Shown in pieces: positions 54,893 through 64,000 of a DNA stretch of 64,000 bases. The position numbers and the translations under genes were made by a program. The DNA is from G965227875 sp965227875 (lineage in GTDB: Bacteria; Pseudomonadota; Alphaproteobacteria; Rhizobiales; JAJFHC01). Numbering within the stretch: position 1 is the stretch's first letter; each line of letters starts with the position of its first letter. The stretch is taken from the NCBI GenBank assembly GCA_965227875.1, contig OZ245783.1, positions 2,232,001-2,296,000 on the forward strand. The letters are read 5' to 3'. The notes under the pieces are model-generated. The model saw only the letters and a program-made list of their open reading frames with translations. It was not told the origin of the DNA and searched no databases.

Positions 54893-57800
54893 CCAATCTT
54901 CATGCGCCTGGCGAAGCCGATGCGCCCTTCCGTGTGCTGCTCGACCGGCTGGCCGAGGATCTGATTGGACCGGCGCCGATGGCTGGTCCCCTGCCGGACA
55001 TCCCCTCCGAAGCATTCATGACCGGCATTCTGTTTCCGAAGGCGTCCAGGACTGGGGATGAGGATCGGTCGACCACACTGGATGTCTTGACCGAAATTGG
55101 CGGGAAGGAGGAAAAGTCCGACACCGACACTGCCGCAAGGATCGACGCCGCGGCGCGGCCGGCCGCCGCGGGGCTGTCCTTCGCGCTCGCGACGCGGAAC
55201 GGGGATATTCCCTCCGTCGTGGTAGAGGTGACCGGCGCGCGATATGCGGATGAACAGGACCCGCTCGAGGACGACGACGATGGCGCGACGCGAACGCGGC
55301 GCGTATGGCGAAGGCGGTCCGTTTCCACGGACTTGCTTCTCTCGGTAGATGAAAACGACGAATTGAACCTCTCCGAGAATGGATCGGAGGGCTTTGACGG
55401 CTTGCATTTGACTGTCGTGCAGTCGCAGTTTGATCACGGCAATTCGGGTGAAAGCGCGCGCCTCGTGACCATCGTGGTGCACAACGAGGGCTCGGAGCCG
55501 GGCAAGTCGCTCGACCGGTACGACCAGAACCGCCAAGCGCTGTTCGAATTCCGCATGTCGATCCGGGCGGACGACGGTTCGCGGTTGATCGGGCGCCCCT
55601 TGCACAGTCGGCCGGAGGCAGACGATACCGACGAGCGGTCGTCCGACCTGCTATGGCGCGACACAGTCGAATATGCGGTGGGGCACACCTGTGCGGCGAC
55701 ATGGAGCCCACGGAACGACGTGGCCGCGGAGGTCTCGACCGCGTGGCTTCCAGCGACCCGCGTCCCGGATACGAGTGCTGCTGGTCACGCCTGTTTCGAA
55801 GGTGTCCGTGACCGTCTTGCGGCGGGCGTGCTGGCAGAGGGAGGGCCGGAGGCGCTGAAGGTCTGTGATGCGCTAGTCGATGCATATGAACTCTGGATAG
55901 ACGCTACGGCGAAGCGCCTCGAGAATTTGGACCTGTCCGCGGCAAGAGCGAAACAAGCGAAGAACCATCTCGACACTTGTTGGGTTGCAGCGAAGAGAAT
56001 GCGCGGCGGGATTGATGCCCTTCGCGGCGATGCCGCCCTGATGTCGGCGTTCGAGCTCGCAAACGCGGCCATGGCGCGTCAACAGGATTGGAAGAACCGC
56101 AAAAAGCCAGAGGACCAGCGCCACCCGTTGGTTTGGCGTCCGTTCCAGCTTGGCTTCATCCTTCTCTCGGCGGCCTCATCCGTTGTCCCGGATCATGTGG
56201 ACCGGCGCGTCATGGACCTGATTTGGTTTCCGACCGGTGGCGGCAAGACGGAAGCATACCTTCTGCTGACCGCCTTCACCATTTTCGCGCGCCGGCTGAA
56301 ACGCGGCGAGGAAGGGGGGGGTGTATCGGCGATCATGCGCTACACATTACGTCTCCTGACGCTACAGCAATTCGAACGCGCGGCAGCGATGACCTGCGCG
56401 GCTAATCTCGAATGGGCTGCGCGGGGATTCGACACCGTTCGCACGCCAATATCCTTGGGGCTCTGGTTAGGAGAGTCCACGACACCCAACAGGCGACAGG
56501 ATGCGGCAAAGCTCCTCGATGGAGAGACTTTGAGAGATGTCGGGCGTCCCGACCGTCTGCGCAACTGTCCAGCGTGCGGCGGAGATCTGGACTGGCACTC
56601 GGTCGGCGACGGCGTGGAGGTCACTTGCGGGACGGACGGTTGCGAGGTTGGCGAGGCGGGGCCCCTGCCGATCTACACGAACGACGATGACGTCTACGAT
56701 GAACGTCCGTCACTGATTATCGGCACAGCGGACAAGTTCGCGCAGGTGGCGCGGAATTACAAGACCGCAGCCCTATTCGGTACCGGAATATACGATCCGC
56801 CGGACCTGATCGTGCAGGACGAGCTTCATCTGATTTCAGGGCCGCTCGGCACGTTGAGTGGTCTGTATGAGACTGCAATCGACATCCTGGCTACCCACGC
56901 CGGCTGCCCGGCCAAGGTCATCGGCTCGACCGCTACCATCCGGAGCGCCGCATCGCAGGTTCGTGCGCTTTTCGCCCGAAAGACGATGCAATTCCCGCCG
57001 CCGGGCATCGACGCCGACGACTCCGCCTTCGCCGTCGTCGAGACCGACCCGAATAAGCGTGGGCGCCTGTACGTCGGTGCATCGACCATCGGGCACTCCA
57101 AGCCCGAGATGCTACAGGCCGTGTGCGCATCCCTGCTGCAGTCAGCCTCCGTCCTGCACGGCCGCGAACGCGATGCCGCGTGGTCTCTTCTAGGGTACTT
57201 CAACTCGCTCAAGGAACTAGGTGGGTCAGTTTCGCTTATGCAAGTCATCACCCCAGAGACGATGCGGCGGCTAGCATCGTATCGGGACGAAACGCCCCGA
57301 CCGATCGACACCCAGATCGAGATCACAAGTCGCATTGGCTCCGAACAGATCGGGCAGACGCTGGGCAAACTGGAGCAGCGACACGACGCAGACGGGGCCA
57401 TTGATGTTGCGCTTGCCACGAACATGATCTCTGTCGGTGTTGACGTCGGGCGGTTGGGCCTGATGGTGGTCGACGGTCAGCCCAAAGGTATCTCCGAGTA
57501 CATTCAAGCCACCAGTCGGGTCGGACGCGACCGGACCGACGGGCTGGTCTTAGGCCTTTTCACTGCCTACCGGCCTCGTGACAGGAGTCGCTTCGAGACG
57601 CATGCGACCTGGCATTCCGCTCTATACCGCGACGTGGAGGCGACCTCGGTCACGCCCTTCGCGCCGCGTGCGCGCGGCCGCGCCCTGCATGCGCCTTTCG
57701 TCGCCATCGCCGCTCATCGACATCCCGAGCTCTGGCAGGCTCCAGGCAGGGCGGAGGCACTGCGTCCAGAACTGGAACGCATCATTGATGAAATTGTGTC

Positions 57801-58062
57801 GCGGGTCGGCGAACTCGGTGAGCAGGAAGCCTGCGAAGCCGCTGCGACCCGTGCGGAACTGACCAAGTACCTTGACGGCTGGTGCCACCGTGACGGCTTG
57901 TCGATTTGGTGGAGCGACAAGGGTGACGCTGCGCTTCTGATGTCTATGGAGCAAGCCGCGCAACGCCGCGCCGCAGGACAAGCTGCCCGCAGGCCGACGC
58001 CCACGCCGAACACGCTCCGCGGCGTGGAGGCGACGGTGCGCATCGATCTAGAAGGAAATTAA
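54889..58062 (+). CDS. drmA: DrmA-like DISARM-type helicase
   Basis: 1057 residues from a GTG overlapping the previous stop. The N-terminal 400 residues are helical and typical of DrmA. Motif I is FPTGGGKTEAY (Lys453). A zinc ribbon (CPACGGDLDWH...CGTDGCEVG) follows near 560-590. Motif II is DELH at 644-647 (IVQDELHLISGPLGTLSG), then GSTATIR and the C-terminal motifs NMISVGVDVGRLGLMVV and QATSRVGR. DrmA with DrmB forms the DNA-binding core of DISARM, which blocks incoming phage DNA. The DrmB-like gene starts 1 bp after its stop. Confidence 0.9.
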   Translation: MTNLHAPGEADAPFRVLLDRLAEDLIGPAPMAGPLPDIPSEAFMTGILFPKASRTGDEDRSTTLDVLTEIGGKEEKSDTDTAARIDAAARPAAAGLSFALATRNGDIPSVVVEVTGARYADEQDPLEDDDDGATRTRRVWRRRSVSTDLLLSVDENDELNLSENGSEGFDGLHLTVVQSQFDHGNSGESARLVTIVVHNEGSEPGKSLDRYDQNRQALFEFRMSIRADDGSRLIGRPLHSRPEADDTDERSSDLLWRDTVEYAVGHTCAATWSPRNDVAAEVSTAWLPATRVPDTSAAGHACFEGVRDRLAAGVLAEGGPEALKVCDALVDAYELWIDATAKRLENLDLSAARAKQAKNHLDTCWVAAKRMRGGIDALRGDAALMSAFELANAAMARQQDWKNRKKPEDQRHPLVWRPFQLGFILLSAASSVVPDHVDRRVMDLIWFPTGGGKTEAYLLLTAFTIFARRLKRGEEGGGVSAIMRYTLRLLTLQQFERAAAMTCAANLEWAARGFDTVRTPISLGLWLGESTTPNRRQDAAKLLDGETLRDVGRPDRLRNCPACGGDLDWHSVGDGVEVTCGTDGCEVGEAGPLPIYTNDDDVYDERPSLIIGTADKFAQVARNYKTAALFGTGIYDPPDLIVQDELHLISGPLGTLSGLYETAIDILATHAGCPAKVIGSTATIRSAASQVRALFARKTMQFPPPGIDADDSAFAVVETDPNKRGRLYVGASTIGHSKPEMLQAVCASLLQSASVLHGRERDAAWSLLGYFNSLKELGGSVSLMQVITPETMRRLASYRDETPRPIDTQIEITSRIGSEQIGQTLGKLEQRHDADGAIDVALATNMISVGVDVGRLGLMVVDGQPKGISEYIQATSRVGRDRTDGLVLGLFTAYRPRDRSRFETHATWHSALYRDVEATSVTPFAPRARGRALHAPFVAIAAHRHPELWQAPGRAEALRPELERIIDEIVSRVGELGEQEACEAAATRAELTKYLDGWCHRDGLSIWWSDKGDAALLMSMEQAAQRRAAGQAARRPTPTPNTLRGVEATVRIDLEGN

Positions 58063-58063
58063 A

Positions 58064-59926
58064 ATGCCGACAGGAAACGGTCCTAAGATGGGTGAATTGC
58101 GGCGAGCACAGTTGGTCTCGACCCACGGCCCCGGCGCGGTAGTGGACTATCTTGCCGCGAACAATGCGCCGGTCTCTGGTGTCACTCTTGGCCTGGATTC
58201 TTGGGATCGGGAGGAATGTCGCCGACTAGTGGACCCCGTTCTTGAACGGTTACTTGGTGTGAGTGCGCTATATGAACCCCCCGTGAGCCTTGGACGCGGA
58301 AACGGCGAGCGCGTCCACGCTCTGCCGGCTGCGCGCTTCCCGACATGGCAGGAATGTCCCGAGTGTCATAGCCTACGGCATCAGAGTGGATGGTCGTCAG
58401 AAACAAGCGGTGCAGGACTTTTCTGTCAAGCCTGCAGCCGCAGGATCGGGCGGACGGTATATGTCGTCCCGGCACGCCTGATGATGATCTGCCAACGCGG
58501 ACACCTGGACGATTTTCCGTGGCTGGACTGGATCGAAGACAAGCATGCGGACGGCTGTCGTCGAAGCGGTAGGCTAAAGTTGCGGTCACGCGGTGCCGGC
58601 CTTCGCAATCTTTTTGTGGATTGCGCCGACTGCGGAAAGGGAAGCAGTCTTCGCGATGCTTTCACCAAGGCGCAGCAGCTCCTCGGAGGCTGTCATGGCA
58701 GGCGGCCTTGGCTTGGCGATGACGCAAGTGAGATCTGCGGTGCGCCCTCGAAGGAGGTTGCGACGGCGCTACGTGGCAGCAGCAATCTCTACTTCCCCCA
58801 TGTCGCCTCCGTGCTTACGATACCGCCTTGGTCGGACACCTTCCGGGTCGTTCTAGAAGAGCAAGACCTGTGGGGCCGGATTCAGATCGCCCTCGAAGAC
58901 TTCGCAGAGGATGCAGATGAACGGGGGCTCGAGCGCGCCGTGGACAGAGTTGCCAAGCGTCTTGCGGAGCTGACGGAGATGCCTGTTTCGGAGGCCCGCG
59001 ACCGCCTCGACGCTATGCTCGACCTTCTGGATCGCCTGCCGGACGCCAAGACACCTGGCGCGGACGTCGCGCTCAGACGTGAAGAATGGCGGCAATTCCG
59101 CGATGCATCCGCCCCACCGAGCGAGACGTTCGAAGTTCGCGAGGAGGCCGTTCCCACCGCGCTGACCCCGTGGTTCTCCGCCGTCGTTCGCGTGCCGCGC
59201 CTGCGCGAGGTCCGCGCCCTCAAGGGGTTTACGCGGCGTTATCCGCCCGACGGGACAGACGACCAGACCATCGCGTCCCTGTCTCGAAGGTCCAATTGGC
59301 GACCGGCCATCGCCAACTCGGGGGAGGGACTCTTTTTGGCGCTGGACGAGGGCAAGGTGGCCGCCTGGGAAGCAGAAGACGCGGTGGAGGCGCGCGCGCG
59401 GCAATTACATGACGAATGGGTCGCAGACTGGCGGAAGCGGTTCGACCGTCCTGACGACACACCGCCGCAATCGGTCACCGCGCGCGGCCTTCTGGTCCAT
59501 GCCTTGTCCCATGCACTGATGCTGGAGCTGTCGATCACGTCCGGTTACGGCTCGGCCTCCCTGCTGGAGAGGCTCTATGCGGACGCGGAGGGCGAGCCCA
59601 TGGCGGGCGTTCTGCTTTACACCGCGACTTCGGACAACGAGGGGACGCTTGGTGGCCTAGAACGCGAAGGGTTGTCGGACCGCATTGCGGGAACCGTTCA
59701 GCGGGCCCTCGGGCGACTGAAGTGGTGTTCGTCCGATCCGCTCTGCATGTCTGGGGTCAGCACGACGAGCGACCCCCTGAATGGGGCTGCCTGCCACTCC
59801 TGCCTCTTTGTCCCCGAGACAGCATGCGAATTGTTCAATCGGTCGCTGGATCGGGCCGTGCTGGTCGGCGGCGCCGGCGTGCCGGGGTTCTTCGAGGGAA
59901 TAGCCTCGATCTCGAGTGGGGCGTGA
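58064..59926 (+). CDS. drmB: DrmB-like protein (DUF1998)
   Basis: 620 residues. It begins LRRAQLVSTHGPGAVVDY, typical of DrmB. An N-terminal zinc ribbon (CPECHSLRH...FCQACSRR) and another Cys pair (DCADCGKG) follow. The C-terminal DUF1998 domain is clear: LVHALSHALMLELSITSGYG, LLYTATSDNEGTLGGL and a cysteine cluster (CSSDPLCMSG, CHSCLFVPETACE). In DISARM, DrmB partners DrmA at DNA. It has a GAAGGAA Shine-Dalgarno and is the last gene of the operon. No PLD-type DrmC or methyltransferase gene follows. Confidence 0.92.
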   Translation: MPTGNGPKMGELRRAQLVSTHGPGAVVDYLAANNAPVSGVTLGLDSWDREECRRLVDPVLERLLGVSALYEPPVSLGRGNGERVHALPAARFPTWQECPECHSLRHQSGWSSETSGAGLFCQACSRRIGRTVYVVPARLMMICQRGHLDDFPWLDWIEDKHADGCRRSGRLKLRSRGAGLRNLFVDCADCGKGSSLRDAFTKAQQLLGGCHGRRPWLGDDASEICGAPSKEVATALRGSSNLYFPHVASVLTIPPWSDTFRVVLEEQDLWGRIQIALEDFAEDADERGLERAVDRVAKRLAELTEMPVSEARDRLDAMLDLLDRLPDAKTPGADVALRREEWRQFRDASAPPSETFEVREEAVPTALTPWFSAVVRVPRLREVRALKGFTRRYPPDGTDDQTIASLSRRSNWRPAIANSGEGLFLALDEGKVAAWEAEDAVEARARQLHDEWVADWRKRFDRPDDTPPQSVTARGLLVHALSHALMLELSITSGYGSASLLERLYADAEGEPMAGVLLYTATSDNEGTLGGLEREGLSDRIAGTVQRALGRLKWCSSDPLCMSGVSTTSDPLNGAACHSCLFVPETACELFNRSLDRAVLVGGAGVPGFFEGIASISSGA

Positions 59927-60398
59927 ACCGAACTGCCTTCGGCGTTTCGGCCCTTCGGGCTTCAATCCCTGGCGCTTGTCCTCTGTCGCGGGCTGGAACG
60001 GCAGCGTGAGTCAACTGCGAATCGCGTGCCGCAGGGGAGCGCGGCGGTGGCTTCGGAAAGGGCGGCAGAGAGCAACTGCCCACGCTCCGAAAGGCGGGTG
60101 GTGAACTGCCTTGCGCTTTTTGAGCGAACAAACCGAACAGTCACTGCAATAATTGGACGGTCTGGCCCAAAACACTATTTGTGAAGGCTGCCGTGGTGGT
60201 CTGCACGTTGCCCATGCCACCGCACGGGAATAGAGCAAGAATTGACAGTTGCGCCAATTATCGGCCCGCGCAGGTATGAAAACACAATGCCGGACGTCGC
60301 CTTTTCGCTGTTTGAGATTGTGTTCGCCAGTTATTGTGATTGCTATGTGATTGCTGGGCCGTTGTCTGCACCAGATCCAAAAACTTAACTCATTGATA

Positions 60399-60402
<4 letters not shown>
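59927..60402. other. Intergenic right end of the island
   Basis: 476 bp without a supported gene. The last part (about 60320-60402) is AT-rich and carries the arm-type repeats at 60336-60355 and the start of the attachment repeat at 60399. Confidence 0.55.
60336..60355. repeat. Candidate integrase arm-type sites, right end
   Basis: GTGATTGCTATGTGATTGCT, two tandem TGATTGCT units 11 bp apart. It matches 35112-35131 at 19 of 20 positions and in the same orientation as the 52-bp core repeats, 44 bp from the right core. Its occurrence just inside both ends argues for integrase arm binding. Confidence 0.55.
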
Positions 60403-60479
<77 letters not shown>

Positions 60480-60812
60480 CTCTGCGCCGGAAGCCCCTAG
60501 ATAGCGTAAGGCGCGCGGAAGGGCAACGGCGCATGTGGGCGGCGCGGGGGAGCGAGGCCTGAGTGTGGAACGGCCCCGGATAACCCTTCGGGTTTCCGGG
60601 GAACGATGGGGATGCCTTCGGGTTTCCGGGGAACGATGTGGACGGGTGAGCGTGAGCGGGCGTGCCGCCGGGTGCCCGGGGCGTTGCCCGGGCACGGCCT
60701 CCAGATGCGCGCGGCGCATCGAGGCCGCCTCCCGCCACATCCTGTCAGCAGACCCCTGCCGGCGCCACACGCGCTGTAGCGCTCCGCCCGCCCCGGTGGC
60801 ATAGTGCGCCCC
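60480..60812. other. Intergenic region between tRNA-Arg and polA
   Basis: 333 bp without a supported gene. It includes the tandem 24-bp repeat (60585-60638) and GC-rich sequence leading to the polA start. The tRNA and polA promoters must both lie here, but no clear consensus is seen. Confidence 0.5.
60585..60638. repeat. Two tandem copies of a 24-bp repeat
   Basis: Identical 24-bp units beginning CCTTCGGGTTTCCGGGGAAC occupy 60585-60608 and 60615-60638, a 30-bp period. They are not palindromic over their length. They resemble dispersed intergenic repeats of alphaproteobacteria, but only these two copies can be seen. Confidence 0.75.
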
Positions 60813-63809
60813 ATGAACGAGACCGCTTCCGCCACTGCCGCCGCCCCCGATGGCCAGAGCCCCTGTGCCGCCGAGCACGTGCCCGATGTCGCCCCGCGTC
60901 CCGTGCGCGAAGGCGACCACATTTTCCTCATCGACGGGTCGACCTACATCTTCCGCGCCTATCACGCGTTGCCGCCTTTGACCCGCAAGTCCGACGGCCT
61001 GCCGGTGGGCGCGGTGTCGGGCTTCTGCAACATGCTCGACAAGCTCATGCGCGACGCCCGCGACGGCACCGCCATCAGCCATCTCGCCGTCATCTTCGAC
61101 TATTCCGGCAAGTCCTTCCGCAACGAGCTCTACGCCGATTACAAGGCCAACCGCCCGCCGCCGCCGGAGGATCTCGTGCCCCAGTTCGGGCTCATCCGCG
61201 AGGCCGTGCGCGCCTTCAACGTCGCCTGCATCGAGCAGGAGGGCTTCGAGGCCGACGACCTCATCGCCACCTATGCCCGCCAGGCCGAGGCCGCCGGCGC
61301 GGAAGTCACCATCGTCTCCTCCGACAAGGACCTGATGCAGCTCATAGGTCCGCGCGTGTGGATGCTCGACACCATGAAAAACCGCGAGATCCGCGAGCCG
61401 GAAGTGGTCGAGAAGTTCGGCGTCGGTCCGGCAAAGGTGGTGGACGTCCAGTCGCTCGCCGGCGATTCCGTCGACAACGTGCCGGGCGTGCCGGGCATCG
61501 GGGTGAAGACCGGCGCCCAGCTCATCGAGGAATATGGCGATCTCGACACGCTGCTGTCGCGCGCCGAGGAGATCAAGCAGAAGAAGCGCCGCGAGAACCT
61601 CATCGAGTTCGCCGACCAGGCGAGGCTCTCGCGCGACCTTGTCACGCTGAAGGCCGACGTGCCGGTCGAGCACCCGGTCGAGACCTTCGCGCTCGCCGAT
61701 CCCGATCCCGACACCCTCATCGGCTTCCTCAAGGCCATGGGGTTCAACACCATCACCGCCCGGGTCTCGGGCGTGTTGGGGGTCGAGGCGGGCGAGATCG
61801 AGGCAGCCGACGTCGCCGTGCCGACCTCGAAGCGCGGTCCCGATTCCGTCGACGACGACGGGAAGGGCGCAGACGCCAAGGACGGCGGCAAGGCTGCGGG
61901 CACGGCGAAGAACACGCCGGCCGCCCGCGCGGCCGAGGCGCTGGCCGAGATGGCGAAGATCCCCGTCGATGTCTCCGGCTACGAAACCGTGACCGATGCG
62001 GATGCGCTGCGGGCCTGGGTCGACGAGGCCATGGTGGCCGGCCGCGTCGCCTTCGACACCGAGACCACCTCGCTCGTTGCCATGTCGGCCGATCTCGTCG
62101 GTGTGTCCATGGCCGTCGTGCCGGGCCGGGCCTGCTACGTGCCGCTCGGCCATCGCGCGGGCGACGGCCTCCAGTTCGAGGGCGGCGAGATCGACCAGAT
62201 GGACCGCGCCGAGGCCATCGGGATCCTCAAGCCCATGCTCGAACATCCCGGCGTGCTCAAGATCGGCCAGAACCTAAAATACGACTGGCTGGTGCTGGCC
62301 CGTTACGGCATCGAAATGGTCGCCATGGACGACACCATGCTGATCTCCTATGCCCTCGACGCGGGCACCGGCGGCCACGGCATGGATGAGCTTTCCCAGC
62401 GCCATCTGGGCCATGCCCCCATCCCGTTCAAGGAGATCGCCGGCTCGGGCAAGAAAATGCTCACCTTCGATCTCATCCCCGTCGACAAGGCCACCGAATA
62501 CGCCGCAGAGGATGCCGACATCACCCTGCGCCTCTGGCATGTGCTCAAGCCCCGGCTCGTCGCCGAACGCATGACCACGGTCTACGAGACGCTGGAGCGC
62601 CCGCTCATCGACGTGCTCGCGCGCACCGAGAAGAACGGCATCCATGTCGACCGCCAGGTGCTCTCGCGCCTGTCGGGCGAGTTCGCGCAGAACATGGGCG
62701 CGCTCGAGGCGGAAGCCCGCGAGCTGGCCGGCGAGGAGTTCAACCTCGGCTCGCCCAAGCAGCTTGGCGAGATCCTCTTCGACAAGATGAGCCTGCCCGG
62801 CGGCAAGAAGACCAAGACCGGGGCTTGGGGCACCGGCGCCGACGTGCTCGAGACGCTTGCCGCGGAAGGCCACGAATTGCCGCAGAAGGTGCTCGACTGG
62901 CGCCAGATGTCGAAGCTCAAGAGCACCTATACCGACGCGCTGCCCTCCTTCATCAACGAGGAGACAGACCGCATCCACACGTCCTACTCGATGGCGGCGA
63001 CGTCCACCGGGCGCCTGTCCTCGTCCGACCCCAACCTGCAGAACATCCCCGTGCGGACCGAGGCCGGCCGGCGCATCCGCACCGCCTTCGTCGCCGAGCC
63101 GGGCAACCTGCTCGTCTCTGCCGACTATTCCCAGATCGAGCTGCGCGTGCTTGCCCATGTGGCCGATCTCGCCTCGCTCCGCCAGGCCTTCGCCGACGGG
63201 CTCGACATTCACGCCATGACCGCCTCGGAGATGTTCGGCGTACCCATCGAGGGCATGGACCCCATGGTCCGCCGCCGCGCCAAGGCCATCAATTTCGGCA
63301 TCATCTACGGCATCTCGGCCTTCGGGCTCGCCAACCAGCTCGCCATCCCCCGGGGCGAGGCGCGCGACTATATCGAGACCTATTTCAAGCGTTTCCCCGG
63401 CATCCGCGATTACATGGAGGAGACCAAGGCCGCCTGCCGGCGGGACGGCTACGTGGAGACCGTGTTCGGCCGCAAGATTCACATCCGCGGCATCAACTCG
63501 AAGAACCCGTCCGAGCGCGGTTTTTCCGAACGCGCCGCCATCAACGCGCCCATCCAGGGCTCGGCCGCCGACATCATCCGCCGCGCCATGATCCGCATGG
63601 AGGACGCACAGGCGAAACGCAAGACCGGCGCGCGCATGCTGCTCCAGGTCCATGACGAACTCATCTTCGAATGTGCAGAGGACAAGGCCGACGACACTAT
63701 GAAGACCGCCGTGGAAATCATGGAAGCCGCCCCGGGGCCGGCCCTCGAACTGGCCGTACCCCTGAAGGTCGACGCCCGCGCCGCGAAGAACTGGGACGAG
63801 GCCCACTGA
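60813..63809 (+). CDS. polA: DNA polymerase I
   Basis: 998 residues from the ATG at 60813 (a GTG 9 bp earlier is possible). The 5'-3' exonuclease domain spans about 35-320 (DGSTYIFRAYHALPP, GFEADDLIATYA, GDSVDNVPGVPGIG). A low-complexity linker lies near 345-375. The 3'-5' proofreading domain starts near 415 with VAFDTETTS (DxE present). Polymerase motifs are SADYSQIELRVLAHV (A), RRRAKAINFGIIYG (B) and LLQVHDELIFE (C). It processes Okazaki fragments and fills repair gaps. It is a normal chromosomal gene and marks the right flank of the island. Confidence 0.97.
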   Translation: MNETASATAAAPDGQSPCAAEHVPDVAPRPVREGDHIFLIDGSTYIFRAYHALPPLTRKSDGLPVGAVSGFCNMLDKLMRDARDGTAISHLAVIFDYSGKSFRNELYADYKANRPPPPEDLVPQFGLIREAVRAFNVACIEQEGFEADDLIATYARQAEAAGAEVTIVSSDKDLMQLIGPRVWMLDTMKNREIREPEVVEKFGVGPAKVVDVQSLAGDSVDNVPGVPGIGVKTGAQLIEEYGDLDTLLSRAEEIKQKKRRENLIEFADQARLSRDLVTLKADVPVEHPVETFALADPDPDTLIGFLKAMGFNTITARVSGVLGVEAGEIEAADVAVPTSKRGPDSVDDDGKGADAKDGGKAAGTAKNTPAARAAEALAEMAKIPVDVSGYETVTDADALRAWVDEAMVAGRVAFDTETTSLVAMSADLVGVSMAVVPGRACYVPLGHRAGDGLQFEGGEIDQMDRAEAIGILKPMLEHPGVLKIGQNLKYDWLVLARYGIEMVAMDDTMLISYALDAGTGGHGMDELSQRHLGHAPIPFKEIAGSGKKMLTFDLIPVDKATEYAAEDADITLRLWHVLKPRLVAERMTTVYETLERPLIDVLARTEKNGIHVDRQVLSRLSGEFAQNMGALEAEARELAGEEFNLGSPKQLGEILFDKMSLPGGKKTKTGAWGTGADVLETLAAEGHELPQKVLDWRQMSKLKSTYTDALPSFINEETDRIHTSYSMAATSTGRLSSSDPNLQNIPVRTEAGRRIRTAFVAEPGNLLVSADYSQIELRVLAHVADLASLRQAFADGLDIHAMTASEMFGVPIEGMDPMVRRRAKAINFGIIYGISAFGLANQLAIPRGEARDYIETYFKRFPGIRDYMEETKAACRRDGYVETVFGRKIHIRGINSKNPSERGFSERAAINAPIQGSAADIIRRAMIRMEDAQAKRKTGARMLLQVHDELIFECAEDKADDTMKTAVEIMEAAPGPALELAVPLKVDARAAKNWDEAH

Positions 63810-63924
63810 GGCTTTTCCTCGCAACGGAGATCGGTTTGGCAATTGGCTCTGTGCACTGTGCTCTGTGCTCCGGTCGCGGTCCCGCAGCCCGATGGCCTGC
63901 GATACAGGCATCCATGTCGATTGG

Positions 63925-63945
63925 GTCCCGGATCAGGTCCGGGAC
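63925..63945. repeat. Intergenic palindrome downstream of polA
   Basis: GTCCCGGA and TCCGGGAC form perfect arms around TCAGG. This matches the widespread REP-like elements of alphaproteobacteria. It may fold as a hairpin and protect or end transcripts. A partial related sequence (CGTCATCCCGGGC) follows near 63980. The remaining 191 bp after polA hold no gene. Confidence 0.7.
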
Positions 63946-64000
63946 GACGGCTGCAACGCCTGTTTCCGGTTCCCCTCCCTCGTCATCCCGGGCGCGGTGC

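Noticed and set aside
47207..59926. Classical DISARM system
   Set aside because: drmA- and drmB-like genes are present, but no methyltransferase (drmMI/drmMII) or drmC gene is encoded and extra helicases and an unknown protein are; reported as a DISARM-related variant instead.

Overview
The window is a high-G+C stretch of a Gram-negative bacterial chromosome, most likely an alphaproteobacterium. The evidence is the compact GC-rich coding, a TAXI-type TRAP transporter, a PucR regulator, an aerobic-type molybdenum hydroxylase, an outer-membrane barrel protein and intergenic palindromes of the kind common in that class. I cannot name the genus. Starts were chosen from overlaps, Shine-Dalgarno sequences and family alignment from memory; no searches were run.

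Left chromosomal part (1-34.8 kb). A giant repetitive cadherin/PKD-domain protein, cut by the left edge, is followed on the same strand by a DUF3467-like protein, a GAF-containing HlyD-type adaptor, an M50 membrane metalloprotease with a lipoyl-like C-terminal region, and a shortened SecA ATPase. The last three are tightly packed and look like a dedicated, non-canonical export machine whose likely client is the giant protein. Next come a GntR regulator with an EctD-like dioxygenase, a convergent PucR regulator, YCII-like and RidA-like proteins, a sulfotransferase-like protein and a protein that joins a cytoplasmic domain to a beta-barrel through an internal signal-like segment. From 20.5 to 34.8 kb there is a biosynthesis and uptake cluster. 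It holds a plus-strand operon of glycosyltransferases and an AMP-forming ligase; a minus-strand operon of carrier protein, cysteine thioesterase and TAXI-TRAP transporter; a flavin monooxygenase-like protein; an orphan molybdenum hydroxylase large subunit; a Stf0 sulfotransferase; and another glycosyltransferase. This suggests a small carrier-tethered or sulfated glyco-product, which is an inference.

Genomic island (34957-60450). A 25.5 kb element sits in the 3' end of a tRNA-Arg(CCG) gene, bounded by a 52-bp direct repeat. It carries a tyrosine integrase, matched candidate arm-type sites at both ends, an AlpA-like regulator and a winged-helix initiator whose own coding sequence contains four iterons and an AT-rich stretch, as in phage lambda O. 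It has no virion genes, so it resembles a phage satellite or replicating integrative element. Its cargo is two candidate defence modules. Module 1 (39.6-46.9 kb) encodes two ParB-fold proteins, a PD-(D/E)XK nuclease, an SNF2 helicase, a radical SAM enzyme and a GHKL ATPase. Module 2 (47.2-59.9 kb) encodes DrmA- and DrmB-like proteins with a UvrD-type helicase and, divergently, an SNF2/RapA-like helicase and an unrecognised 829-residue protein. It lacks the methyltransferase and phospholipase-D genes of classical DISARM.

Right chromosomal part (60.4-64 kb). The intact tRNA-Arg gene is followed by polA (DNA polymerase I) and an intergenic region with dispersed palindromes.
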